The translations under genes and the position numbers were made by a program. The notes under the pieces are model-generated. The model did no database searches. It saw only the letters and a program-made list of their open reading frames with translations, and was not told the origin of the DNA. From the NCBI GenBank assembly GCA_963728855.1, contig CAVSLN010000001.1:434001-498000 (forward strand): a stretch of 64,000 nt of DNA, in the 5' to 3' direction. Shown piece after piece: positions 8,334 through 16,937 of this stretch; within the stretch, counting starts at the first letter, position 1, and every line of letters begins with the position of its first letter. Source of the stretch: AC-43 sp963728855. GTDB taxonomy: Bacteria; Actinomycetota; Actinomycetes; Mycobacteriales; Micromonosporaceae.

Positions 8334-11300
8334 TCAGGTATAGCGCAGTCCACCGGAGACGACGTGGTCCACGAACGCCGCGGCGTTGTGGGCACCCGGG
8401 AACAGCTGTGGGCCGTCCCCAGCGGTGAGGGTCCAGTCCGCCACCTCTTCGATCGCTATCCAGGCGACTCTGTAGCGTTCCAGGATCGGGTAGATGTCGT
8501 TGCCCGGGTCAACGCCGAGGGCGTTCGCCATCTCCCGCGTCGCACGTGTCGGGCCGGCCGCTGCCAGCTGTCCGAAATGGACAGTGCCACCGTCCCAGTC
8601 GGACGCGGCGGCGCGGCAACGACCGAGCAGCGTCGCCGAAAGGCCGGTCACCATCTGGAAGGTGTCGTCCCCGGATCTGCGCCGCACCACGTCCGCGACG
8701 AGGACGTCACCGCGGCGCTGCTCGTCAGGGCGTAGGCCGACACAGCTGCCGATCATGACTACGTAATCTGGCCGGTACCGGTCGAGCGCCGCACTAGGCG
8801 CGGCGGTGGGCGCATCGTCGCCTGCCCGGACGAGCAGTATCCGGGAGCCAGCCAGCATCCCGAGGTCGAGGACCGGATGACCGGCCACGTCGTGCCGGAC
8901 CGGCCGGGTCTGGCAGGTCGCCAGCCGTAGCTGAGCGACCACCGTGTCGTGGTCGGTGTCGGAGCCGACGACAATCAGCATCCGACCGGCGGCGGATGTC
9001 CCCGTCGGGGCGCCGCCGAGCAGCGCCACCAGGTCGCGGGCCCTGCGGTGGGCCCGGGAATCCGGTTCCCGGGCGCCGAGATACCGCACCATCGCCGCCC
9101 CGACGCGACGAGCGTGTTCGATGGTCGGCTGGCTGCCGCGTGTCGACGCGACGGCCGACATCAACGCGGCACTGTGCGGCTCCAGGCGCTCCAGGTCTGC
9201 CCAGCCAGCCGGTTCGTCGGGCGGTCCCGCCGCGGCCACCGTGTGGTAGAGCAACGCGGCCACGAGCCGCAGGTGCCGGGCATCGTCGGACCTTGATCGC
9301 GAACGCAGCACGATCTCCCGGACCGCGGGTCGTACCCGCAGCAGGTCGGGCTCAACCCGTTCGATGAAGCCCGCATCGCCCAACTGGTCGACCACCACGG
9401 ACGGGCCGGCCTCGGCCACGGAAGCCAGCGCCTGGTCGAGCCTGAGGACGCTTGGCGCAAGCAACCGGATCGGAATGACCGTATCGGCGAGCTGGCACAT
9501 CAGCTCCAGCAATGCACGCGCTCCCGGGGGACCGTCGTCGGCCAGCGCGGCGAGCAGGACCGTCCACAGGCTGCCGACCACGGCGACCTGGCCGGGCTCG
9601 AAGCCAGGCGACTCCAGCGCTCGGCCGAGCGCCTCGGAGGTACTGCCGGGCGTGGCGGCGAGATAGTCGCCGGCGAGCCGCAACGCCACCGGCAGCCCAC
9701 CGAGCCGTTCGGCGAGTAGCGTCGCCGCGGCGAGCGGCCCGGCCCGTTCTCCGGCCACATCCCGCAGCATGCGGCCGGCGTCGCCGTACGGCAGTCGGCC
9801 CACCCGATGCAGCTCGCACCAGGGCGGCCAACTGGCCTGATGGCGGCTGGTCATGATCACCATGCCGGGTGGACGGTCCACGAGCGAACGGAGCCACCCG
9901 ATGTGCGCTTCGCCGGACGGACCTGGAACGTCCATGTCGTCGGCGTCGATCACCAACAGCCACCGCTGCGGCAGGGTGTCCAGCGCCGCCCGCAGTCGTT
10001 CGGCGGTGGACGTCGGATCCTCGTCGGCGACGACGCCCAGCTCCGCCGCCAGGGCACGCATACCCGGCACCAGCACGGTGGCCCGGAGCCACCAGACGGC
10101 CAGCCCGGCCCGTTTGGCGTACGCCGCTAAAGCCAGCGCGATCATGGTCTTTCCCGTGCCGGCCGGTCCGGCGACCACCTGCACGCGTGACCGCGCTGCC
10201 GGGTTGCCCAGCGCCCGGATCAGCGTTTCCAGAAGATCCTCCCGGCCACGGACGGGATGGTCGAGTCGGCCCAGCGGCGGTTCGAGCGAGACCGCAGGGC
10301 CCAGCGTCGGGCCGGGCGGCGTCCAGTCGCGGGCCCGGTTCCGGACAATCATCAGCTGTCCCGCCAGGCCTGACGCACGGCTCACGGGCCCGGCCGCGCC
10401 CAGCGCGGCGAATCGGCGCCTCAGCAGGTCGGTCACGGCATCCAGGGTCAGCCACGCCGGTGCATGCTCGGTCCCGTCGCCGAACAACCGGATCAGCTCG
10501 CGAGTCAGAGAGACATTGGTGCTGATGCCTGCCGCGAGGAGGAACCAATCGGACCCGCCGGACCGCGGCGGGGTGACGAAACTGTCGCGAACGTCGCCCG
10601 ATCCGGTGTCGCAGTCCAGCACCACGACGATGTGCCGGGCGCCCGAACTTCCCAGTACCCCGGCAATCTCGTCCCACGTGACCGCCCGCCGGGACGCGTT
10701 GGCCAGTGTGTCACTCGCGGTGAGCAGGAGCTGGTCGCGCTCCACGAACCAGTGACCGGCGTAGTACACAAACAGCGTGTCCTCGGCCTCGCGCGCGGCC
10801 GCGGAGACGTACCGCATGACCCTCGCCCGGTCGGGATCGACGACCATCGAACAGCGTGCCGGGTCCAGGGCGCCGATCTCCGGATCGGTCAACACGCGGC
10901 GCAGGCCGCGCAGGTCGGTCTCGACGGCGGGCAGGTCCGGCAGCTCCCGGTAGTGCCCGACGCCGATCAGCACCGCACGCGAGCCTGGCTCGGCCAGCGC
11001 GAGCCCGGCCGGCGTGGTAGCCGCGTTGTCATCGCCCCGCTCCGGTGGCGGCGCCGTCCCGGCGGCAGCAGCCTCTGCGCCTGCTGCGTCGTGTGCTGCT
11101 GCGGCGTGTGGATCGGCCACCGTGTTGCCCGGCGCGACCTGCGCAAGCACCGCCGCCGCGAGCTGCCTGACCTGCTCGGTCGCTCTACCACCGGCTGCCC
11201 GGCCCAGCGTCGCCAGGGTGGCTTCACTGTCACCGCCCGGCAGCCGGGTGAGCTCGGTCAGCAGCGACAGGCTCGCCGCGGGATCTCCCGAGCCGTCCTC

Positions 11301-11879
11301 GACCGACCGCAGCGCGCGGTTCACTTCGGCATCCAGCGTCCGGTCGGCGGTGGTCCATTCGTCGAGGCGATCCCGCATGGCCACGTACCACTCGGGCCCG
11401 AGCAACGTCCCGTCACCCGCCGTCGCCTCGGCCCGCGCCAGCCGTGCGGCGGCGCCCTGCGGATCCCGGGCGCTCAGGGCGCTGAGATGCTGGGCGTACG
11501 CCAGCTCCGGTCGGCCCTGCCAGGCCCGATTGCGGCGAGTGTGCTCGTCGAGGAGGTTCGCGACCCGACGGAGCCGCTCGATACCGAACCGGGTGGTCAG
11601 TCCGCGCAGCAGGATGTTGCGTACCTCGGGATCGATCTCGTAGAGATCGTCGGCGAGTTCCCGGAACAAGCTGGACAGCAGCAGCTCGGCCTCGACCTCG
11701 TAGGCCAACACCAGCGGCGGCGCCTGGAAGAAGTTGATCCTCAGCAGGTGCAGGAAGCCGGCGTCCAGGGCCACCGGCAGCGCGGCGTGAAACGCCAGTT
11801 CCAGAGCCCCTGCGGGTAGCTGCCGCCGTGCCGAGGCGAGCCGAGCGGCCACCGTCGAATAGCTGTCCGGGCGGGTCAC
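8334..11879 (-). CDS. Caspase-like / NB-ARC / nucleoside-phosphorylase-like protein
   Basis: An 1181-residue three-part protein. After a helical N-terminal region of about 190 residues comes a caspase-fold domain at about 295-450 (RAVLIGVGHYRELPDLPAVE, then FVYYAGHW with the histidine). At the cysteine site the sequence is VLDCDTGSG rather than the usual LDCCxSG, so the position expected to hold the nucleophile is Asp and only the preceding Cys remains. An NB-ARC NTPase follows with intact Walker A (GPAGTGKT, about residue 570) and Walker B LLVIDADD. The C-terminal ~220 residues (from about 960) resemble a nucleoside phosphorylase/nucleosidase fold (VMIGSCVGL, VLVADVV) with weakened motifs. 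The GTG at 11879 overlaps the stop of the vWA gene (GTGA); the longer frame upstream only shadows that gene. Confidence 0.85.
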   Translation of the reverse strand: MTRPDSYSTVAARLASARRQLPAGALELAFHAALPVALDAGFLHLLRINFFQAPPLVLAYEVEAELLLSSLFRELADDLYEIDPEVRNILLRGLTTRFGIERLRRVANLLDEHTRRNRAWQGRPELAYAQHLSALSARDPQGAAARLARAEATAGDGTLLGPEWYVAMRDRLDEWTTADRTLDAEVNRALRSVEDGSGDPAASLSLLTELTRLPGGDSEATLATLGRAAGGRATEQVRQLAAAVLAQVAPGNTVADPHAAAAHDAAGAEAAAAGTAPPPERGDDNAATTPAGLALAEPGSRAVLIGVGHYRELPDLPAVETDLRGLRRVLTDPEIGALDPARCSMVVDPDRARVMRYVSAAAREAEDTLFVYYAGHWFVERDQLLLTASDTLANASRRAVTWDEIAGVLGSSGARHIVVVLDCDTGSGDVRDSFVTPPRSGGSDWFLLAAGISTNVSLTRELIRLFGDGTEHAPAWLTLDAVTDLLRRRFAALGAAGPVSRASGLAGQLMIVRNRARDWTPPGPTLGPAVSLEPPLGRLDHPVRGREDLLETLIRALGNPAARSRVQVVAGPAGTGKTMIALALAAYAKRAGLAVWWLRATVLVPGMRALAAELGVVADEDPTSTAERLRAALDTLPQRWLLVIDADDMDVPGPSGEAHIGWLRSLVDRPPGMVIMTSRHQASWPPWCELHRVGRLPYGDAGRMLRDVAGERAGPLAAATLLAERLGGLPVALRLAGDYLAATPGSTSEALGRALESPGFEPGQVAVVGSLWTVLLAALADDGPPGARALLELMCQLADTVIPIRLLAPSVLRLDQALASVAEAGPSVVVDQLGDAGFIERVEPDLLRVRPAVREIVLRSRSRSDDARHLRLVAALLYHTVAAAGPPDEPAGWADLERLEPHSAALMSAVASTRGSQPTIEHARRVGAAMVRYLGAREPDSRAHRRARDLVALLGGAPTGTSAAGRMLIVVGSDTDHDTVVAQLRLATCQTRPVRHDVAGHPVLDLGMLAGSRILLVRAGDDAPTAAPSAALDRYRPDYVVMIGSCVGLRPDEQRRGDVLVADVVRRRSGDDTFQMVTGLSATLLGRCRAAASDWDGGTVHFGQLAAAGPTRATREMANALGVDPGNDIYPILERYRVAWIAIEEVADWTLTAGDGPQLFPGAHNAAAFVDHVVSGGLRYT

Positions 11880-13042
11880 AGCGGCCGCTCCACCTTCGCC
11901 GGACGCCCCCGCAGCACGTCCACCGCCCGGTACATGCCCGCCTTGGTCAACGGAAACATCGCCACGTGCCGGGCGATCTGCCCGGCGGTGCTCGACGGCC
12001 AGCGCGCGGGCGGCGCCGGATTCAGCCACGCGATCGCCGCGAGCTGGCCACGGAGTGCCTTGATGAGTGCCAACGTGTCCAGCAGGCGCAGCGTGTCCAG
12101 CCGGCCACGGGCGGCGCCGGCGTCACTGATGATCGCCACCGCGGTCCGCGGGCCGACATCGCGAATCAGTGGCGTCAGTGGGCGTGGCGCGGTCAGACCG
12201 GCGTCGTCGTACACCCGACCGCGTCGTAGCGGCGGGATGAGGGACAGGATCGGATCAAGCCGCGGGCTGAACGGGTCTTCCAGATGGCCCAGGACAGACA
12301 GGTCATCGCTACGACCCGGGATGTCGTGGAAGTAGGCCACGGTCGTCGTGTCCAGACGCGCCGCATCGGTGATCGCGCGCCGGACATGATCGACATAGCC
12401 GTGGTAGGGAGTCATCGAGCCCTGGCGATCAATCAACATCAGCAGGCGCGCGGTGTTGCGTCGGGGCGGTACCAGGACGGGCGGGGTGACGACGCCCGTC
12501 CTGGCGCACCGCCGTATCGTGGCGTCGACGTCCAGCTCGACGGGCGGCCCGCGCCGGACCGGCCGGCGCAGCCGGCGCCATGCCTGCGCGACGTCCCGTT
12601 CACTGAGCGGGTACTGCGGCAGGAGCAAGAGCGTGGGGTCCGGCTCCACGCTGTCGGGCAGGAACGCAGGTAAGCCGCTGACCGGACGGGTGACCGGCGC
12701 GGACGCGGCCCGTGCCGTGGGTGACGGCGTACCGATCGCCGGCGGCTCCGCAGCGTCGGTGGCGGGTGCGGGCGCCGAGTTCCCGGCGACCGGGTCGTTC
12801 AGCCGCCAGTCCTCGAGGTTGACCTGACGGAACACCGCCCGGACAACCTCGGCCTCCCGTACTGACTTGGCCCACAACGCCACGCACAGCTCGCCTAGCG
12901 CGGCGGCGTCGGACCAGCCGAAGCCAGCGGCCAGCGCCTGCCGCAGCGCGACGCAGTCGTCAACGCCGAGCAGGACACCTCGGTACCGCAGTTGGCGCAC
13001 CATCTCTGCGACGAAGCGCGGGAGGCGGCCGGGAGTGGTCAT
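11876..13042 (-). CDS. vWA domain protein (module 2)
   Basis: A 388-residue protein. The N-terminal ~120 residues are helical (ALRQALAAGFGW, ALWAKSVREAEVVRAVF), as in vWA-MoxR partner proteins, followed by a Pro/Ala-rich linker. The vWA domain begins near residue 200 with LLMLIDRQGSM, a MIDAS motif in which DxSGSM has become DRQGSM, so metal binding is probably retained through Asp, Ser and later residues. The start is the ATG at 13042 that overlaps the MoxR stop (ATGA); an upstream ATG adds only five residues. It is coupled on both sides to its neighbours, as expected for a MoxR cofactor. Confidence 0.85.
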   Translation of the reverse strand: MTTPGRLPRFVAEMVRQLRYRGVLLGVDDCVALRQALAAGFGWSDAAALGELCVALWAKSVREAEVVRAVFRQVNLEDWRLNDPVAGNSAPAPATDAAEPPAIGTPSPTARAASAPVTRPVSGLPAFLPDSVEPDPTLLLLPQYPLSERDVAQAWRRLRRPVRRGPPVELDVDATIRRCARTGVVTPPVLVPPRRNTARLLMLIDRQGSMTPYHGYVDHVRRAITDAARLDTTTVAYFHDIPGRSDDLSVLGHLEDPFSPRLDPILSLIPPLRRGRVYDDAGLTAPRPLTPLIRDVGPRTAVAIISDAGAARGRLDTLRLLDTLALIKALRGQLAAIAWLNPAPPARWPSSTAGQIARHVAMFPLTKAGMYRAVDVLRGRPAKVERPL

Positions 13043-14007
13043 GCCGTCCGGTTCCACTCGTCGGCGACGCGGATCAGGTCGGCGTGGTGCTTCAGCAGCG
13101 CCCCGGTATGCGGCAGCCCGCTCACCTCCGCGAGAGGAGTCCCGGCCGCCTGCAGGTAGACGGCCCAGTCCAGCAGCTCGCTCAAGCCAGGCTTGCGTTC
13201 CAGATCGATCTCCTCCCGTAACCGCAGTACGGTCCGGATGGCCTCGGCCCGCAAGGCGGAGTCCTGCACATCGTGCAGCGAGAGGATCTGGTCAAGCGCC
13301 TGCTCGTCCGCTGGAAACGTCACGTGGTGGAAGACGCACCGGCGTAGGAACGCGCCCGGCAGCGTCTTCTCCTCGTTGTTCGTCACGATGATGATCGGGC
13401 GTCGCCCGGGCTGGTCCTCGTCCACGGCGTAGCGAAGGCCCGCTACCTCGGGAATCTCGAAGGTCAGCCGGTCGATCTCCTGGAGCAAGTCGTTGGGGAA
13501 GTCAATGTCGGCCTTGTCGATCTCGTCGATCAGCACGACCGAAGGCCGGCCGAAGCTGGCCCGGGCGATCGCCCGACCCAGCGGTCCGAGCCGGATGTAC
13601 CGGCGGATATCGTGGGCGGCCGCGCCGGCAGCGGGTGGGCCGGTCTGCACGTCGTAGAGCCGGCGCACCGCGTCGAAGGTATATAGCAGATCCTGCCCAC
13701 GGCTGGTGGACTTGATGTACACCTCCTCCAGCGGCATGCCTAGCGCGTACGCCACGGCGTGTGCGAGCCGAGTCTTGCCCGCGCCCGGGTCCCCCTGCAG
13801 CAGCAGCGGCCGACCGAGTGCGATCGCTATGTTGACCGCCTCCGCGAGCTGGGGGCTGACCAGGTAAGGCTCCCGTTCCACCAGTGCCTGTGGTGGACTG
13901 TGCCACGGCAGCGGATGCACATCCGCGACCTCGATCGCCCGCCGCGGAGGCAGATCACCAGCGAGGTCGAGGCGGCACGCCGTGTTGACCCGATGCCGAG
14001 TGCGCAC
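13039..14007 (-). CDS. MoxR-type AAA+ ATPase (module 2)
   Basis: Second MoxR-family ATPase of the locus. Walker A is QGDPGAGKTRLA, Walker B is VVLIDEIDKADIDFPNDLL and sensor 1 is IIVTNNEEKTLPGAFLRRC. It is clearly related to the 3061-4074 protein but is not a recent duplicate: its N-terminus is shorter and its C-terminal helical part differs. The start is uncertain. I chose a GTG at 14007, which overlaps the preceding gene by about 50 bp; another in-frame GTG at 13920 would remove the overlap and still precede the ATPase core (LVEREPYLVSPQLAEAVNIA). Confidence 0.85.
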   Translation of the reverse strand: MRTRHRVNTACRLDLAGDLPPRRAIEVADVHPLPWHSPPQALVEREPYLVSPQLAEAVNIAIALGRPLLLQGDPGAGKTRLAHAVAYALGMPLEEVYIKSTSRGQDLLYTFDAVRRLYDVQTGPPAAGAAAHDIRRYIRLGPLGRAIARASFGRPSVVLIDEIDKADIDFPNDLLQEIDRLTFEIPEVAGLRYAVDEDQPGRRPIIIVTNNEEKTLPGAFLRRCVFHHVTFPADEQALDQILSLHDVQDSALRAEAIRTVLRLREEIDLERKPGLSELLDWAVYLQAAGTPLAEVSGLPHTGALLKHHADLIRVADEWNRTA

Positions 14008-15013
14008 TATAGCTCCCCTGTTCCAGCTGCTCCTTGAGCCAATGCCGGTGGCACCGGCCGTCCTCGATTGCGCCGTCCAGGGCCTCATAGACCGACCGGA
14101 CGTTGAGGCCGGCGCCGAACGTGGCGTATGTCGTGATCGCCTTTACCAGCTGCTCCACCAGCGCCGCCCGCAAGCCGAGCCGCCGAAGGAACTCCCTGGC
14201 CCACATGGAGATCTCCCGTTCGGTGAACGCGGGCGACGGAAGCACGCAGACACCGTCCGGGAGGTGCGCCTCCGGATCCGTCTTCAAGATGAGCAACAGG
14301 CGCCGGCCGGCCAAGGCGAACTCGCCGCGGACCGCCGTCCAGAACTGCTCGACGTCGGCCAACCGATTGACGTTCACCGGGCACACGACGTCGGTGGACA
14401 CCAGCTCGATCCGGTACCTGCCGAGTTGGCCGATAGCGGCAGGGACTCCGCCGTGCACCGGGTCCAGGGCTATTGCCGGCTTGCGTTGCAAGCTGTCAGC
14501 GTAGTAGTCGAGCCAGTCGCACACTCTGGAGATGAAGACGTCGTCGTGGTATGTCACCGCGAACGCCATTGGACCGGTCGGCCCAGGCGCCAACGCGTCC
14601 TCCACGACCCGCCTCAGCGGATCAAGATCGAAGAAGGCCGGATCCAGCAAGTGGTGGTCAACCCACTCCGCCGGCCGGCCCGAGTTTCCGTCAACGGCTG
14701 GTCCGGTGGCGGTCTCCGCCCGCAGGTAGCTTGCGAGCTCGGGCCGCTCGATGTCGTCGAGCAGCATGGGCAGCTGGCCGAGCTTGCCCCGCTGCGCCAG
14801 CCAGTCCCAGATGCTGTGGGGTTCCCGACCAGGTGGGAGTGCTTCCACGGCGTCCTGTCGAAGCTCCAAGATGTCCGACAGCCGACGCCAATCCTGGGTC
14901 AGCCGCTGGCAGACGTAGTCCTTGGCCCGGCCCGAGTACCGCACCACTGGAGCACCTGGCGTCTGAGCGACAGGGTAGTGCGGCTCGTGACCCTGTGGAC
15001 CAGTCAAGGACAA
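13955..15013 (-). CDS. Effector-associated-domain protein with inactive-STAND-like region
   Basis: A protein of up to 352 residues. Residues about 30-100 form a death-fold-like adaptor domain (QRLTQDWRRLSDILEL, then SIWDWLAQRGKLGQLPMLLD) that is strikingly similar to the C-terminus of the divergent nucleosidase (15085-16122). The remainder (from about 150, with FAVTYHDDVFISRVCDWLD, RRLLLILKTDPE and ISMWAREFLRRLGL) looks like the inactive STAND-type modules found in vWA-MoxR systems; I see no Walker A motif. It probably recruits the nucleosidase to the MoxR-vWA core (inference). The open frame begins with TTG at 15013; a GTG pair near 14946 would be a shorter alternative and leave more promoter space. 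Confidence 0.75.
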   Translation of the reverse strand: MSLTGPQGHEPHYPVAQTPGAPVVRYSGRAKDYVCQRLTQDWRRLSDILELRQDAVEALPPGREPHSIWDWLAQRGKLGQLPMLLDDIERPELASYLRAETATGPAVDGNSGRPAEWVDHHLLDPAFFDLDPLRRVVEDALAPGPTGPMAFAVTYHDDVFISRVCDWLDYYADSLQRKPAIALDPVHGGVPAAIGQLGRYRIELVSTDVVCPVNVNRLADVEQFWTAVRGEFALAGRRLLLILKTDPEAHLPDGVCVLPSPAFTEREISMWAREFLRRLGLRAALVEQLVKAITTYATFGAGLNVRSVYEALDGAIEDGRCHRHWLKEQLEQGSYSAHSASGQHGVPPRPRW

Positions 15014-15084
15014 CCATCCGGAACTTCTGTGACCGCCTCCGTGACAGGACGACTCTGCCAGCGCGGTGCCGAGTATGGCAATGT
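15014..15084. promoter_or_regulatory. Divergent promoter interval of the conflict locus
   Basis: Only 71 bp separate the leftward module-2 operon from the rightward nucleosidase gene, so both promoters must sit here or inside the coding ends. This arrangement would allow co-regulation. No convincing -35/-10 boxes or operator symmetry were identified by eye. Confidence 0.35.
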
Positions 15085-16122
15085 GTGGTGGTGCCTGATA
15101 CTGCGGGTCTGCTTTCCGACGAATCGGCCGACGTTGTCATCCTTACCGCCCTGGCGAAAGAGCAGCGAGCGGTCGTCGCGGCCTTGGGGCCCACAGAGCA
15201 GCTTCGGTGGCTCGGCGGCGACCTCTACCGGGGCCGCGTCGGTCCCTATCGGGTCATCGCGCTCGCACCCATGGGGATGGGCAACACAGCGGCCGGCGTT
15301 GCCACGCAGCAGGCGATCGACGTGTGGAACCCGCTACGGCTCCTGCTCGTCGGCATCGCCGGGGGCGCGGCAACCGATCCGACGGTCCGGCTCGGCGACG
15401 TGTTGGTACCGGACAAGGTGGTCGGGTACGAGCCCGGCAAACGGACCCCGAAGGGGTTCGAGCCCGACCCAGATCCACACCGGCCGAGCTTCGACCTGCT
15501 GACGGCGGCCAAGGCGGTCCGGCCCGAGGAGTGGGTTCCGTCAATCGTGACGCCTCGCCCGGCTCACCCGGAAGCAAGCGCCATCTCGCACGTGGGCACG
15601 GTCTTCACCGGAGAGAAGGTGCTCGCCGACCGGCAGACAATGGGTGAGCTGAGCAAGGGCTGGCGGAAGGCGATCGGCGTGGAGATGGAGAGCCTCGGCG
15701 TCGCCACCGCCGCCTACCGGGGCGGTCCCGGGTTCCTCGTCGTCAAGGCCGTCTGCGATCACGCTGACCGCAACAAAGCGGACGACTGGCAGCCGTACGC
15801 AGCCGAGGCGGCGGCGCAGTTCGCGGTCGCCGTGCTGCGCCGCGAGCCGTTCGCCGTGACAAGCCGCACCCAGGCGAGACCACGGGCCGCTCCGTCCTTC
15901 GCCGGCCCGGTTAAGGTAGCCGTCTGCGACCGGCTGTATCAGGACTGGGAGCGCCTCGCCGACTACTTCGCTATCCGGCCGCACGAGGTGGCCGGGTTTC
16001 CCCATGGCCGAGGGCCACAGCGGGTCTGGGAGTGGCTGGAGGCGCGGGACAAACTTTATGCCCTTCCAGCGGCGCTTGACGCCATCGGCCGGTCGGACCT
16101 GGTACCACTGTTCGCAGCCTGA
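15085..16122 (+). CDS. MTA/SAH-nucleosidase-like effector with C-terminal EAD
   Basis: A 345-residue protein. Residues about 10-250 are a purine nucleosidase/phosphorylase fold (DVVILTALAKEQRAVVAALG, VGIAGGAATD, HVGTVFTGEKVL). GVEMESLGVATAA carries the glutamate pair typical of MTA/SAH nucleosidases. Residues about 280-345 are an adaptor domain (CDRLYQDWERLADYF, RVWEWLEARDKLYALPAALD) shared with the divergently encoded protein at 13955-15013. Related stand-alone nucleosidases act as abortive-infection effectors that split ATP or other purine nucleotides; that substrate is inferred, not shown. Three consecutive GTG codons (15085, 15088, 15091) can serve as start. Confidence 0.85.
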   Translation: MVVPDTAGLLSDESADVVILTALAKEQRAVVAALGPTEQLRWLGGDLYRGRVGPYRVIALAPMGMGNTAAGVATQQAIDVWNPLRLLLVGIAGGAATDPTVRLGDVLVPDKVVGYEPGKRTPKGFEPDPDPHRPSFDLLTAAKAVRPEEWVPSIVTPRPAHPEASAISHVGTVFTGEKVLADRQTMGELSKGWRKAIGVEMESLGVATAAYRGGPGFLVVKAVCDHADRNKADDWQPYAAEAAAQFAVAVLRREPFAVTSRTQARPRAAPSFAGPVKVAVCDRLYQDWERLADYFAIRPHEVAGFPHGRGPQRVWEWLEARDKLYALPAALDAIGRSDLVPLFAA

Positions 16123-16127
16123 CCTCG

Positions 16128-16226
16128 CTCAACGTCACCCACGTGGGCGGGCTCGGCTCGGTGGCCCTGTACCTCGACGACCGGCAGACCAGGCAGATCC
16201 GGTACGAGGAGGAACGCGCCGGGTAG
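16128..16226 (+). pseudogene. Short orphan coding fragment
   Basis: Immediately after the nucleosidase stop, in another frame, a 30-residue run reads LGSVALYLDDRQTRQIRYEE and ends at TAG. Its composition looks like genuine coding sequence (charged, balanced) and it has no start codon of its own, suggesting the 3' end of a lost gene. I do not recognise the family. Confidence 0.3.
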
Positions 16227-16651
16227 CCCTACTAAGAGTCCGGATCTGGCCGCTGCCCACAGACGACGCGGCCGGTGGCTCCGGGCATTGTACCGGGGGA
16301 TAAGCCCATGTGCGGTACCCGTGCCGGGCCGCGCGGGCTGGGTCCGCGTTACGTAGGTCCGCGCTGAACGATGGGCACTTGCCTGCAGAGAACTTGGGCC
16401 AACGACCCGTTGAGATCCACGGCCCACTCCCGCTGCAGCAGCTTCCCTCCGCGTTGAGCGTTGAGCGGTTCTCCATGACGTCGCCCCATCCGGGACTCCC
16501 ATCGAATCAGTCACGTTGTACGGACTTCGAGCAACGATTCGGGCACGATTGGCGCCCGGCAAACGATGGTCGGTTTATCCGAAGGTTTGACGCGACGCAG
16601 CTGCCATCGTGGAAGGAGCGTCCTTCCGAACCTGGCAGGCCAAGGGACTTA
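16227..16651. other. Intergenic, nothing identified
   Basis: No frame shows a coherent protein and no repeat or strong hairpin was noticed. The interval lies between the right edge of the conflict locus and two small leftward hypothetical genes. Confidence 0.4.
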
Positions 16652-16855
16652 TCAGCCCGGCGACCAACCTTCCTCGCTGATGCCCTGCCGCGTCATCTCG
16701 GCCCGCAGCTTCCAGAGGATCTGCCGGCCGATCAGGCAGTGAGTCGGCTGGCCGGCCGCCCGATACCACAGGTCCGCAGTCTGATCATGGTGCATGTACA
16801 GGACGTACAGGCCACCGCCGCCGTCGGGCTTGGTTGCGATGCAGGAGACGGCCAT
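16652..16855 (-). CDS. Small hypothetical protein (67 aa)
   Basis: A 67-residue leftward frame starting at ATG 16855 (MAVSCIATKPDGGGGLYVLY) with a mixed, protein-like composition, including WYRAAGQPTHC and GRQILWKLRAEMTRQ. The longer open frame that begins at 17041 is rejected because its N-terminal part overlaps the next gene and has arginine/serine-rich shadow composition. No family recognised. It lies 82 bp downstream of another small leftward gene and may be co-transcribed with it. Confidence 0.45.
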   Translation of the reverse strand: MAVSCIATKPDGGGGLYVLYMHHDQTADLWYRAAGQPTHCLIGRQILWKLRAEMTRQGISEEGWSPG

Positions 16856-16937
16856 GGCGGCGACGCTACGACGGCCAGCGGGCATCGGCGGCCACGCCAG
16901 ATGGCCTGTGACGAGGGCAAATGCCGTGTCTGGGCAG

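Noticed and set aside
9352..10677. 441-codon minus-strand frame inside the caspase/NB-ARC gene
   Set aside because: Shadow in an alternative frame with Arg/Gly-rich content; the annotated frame contains Walker and caspase motifs.
14551..15084. Extending the nucleosidase upstream to 14551
   Set aside because: That stretch is the antisense of the EAD gene and has shadow composition; the nucleosidase fold begins just after the GTG triplet at 15085.
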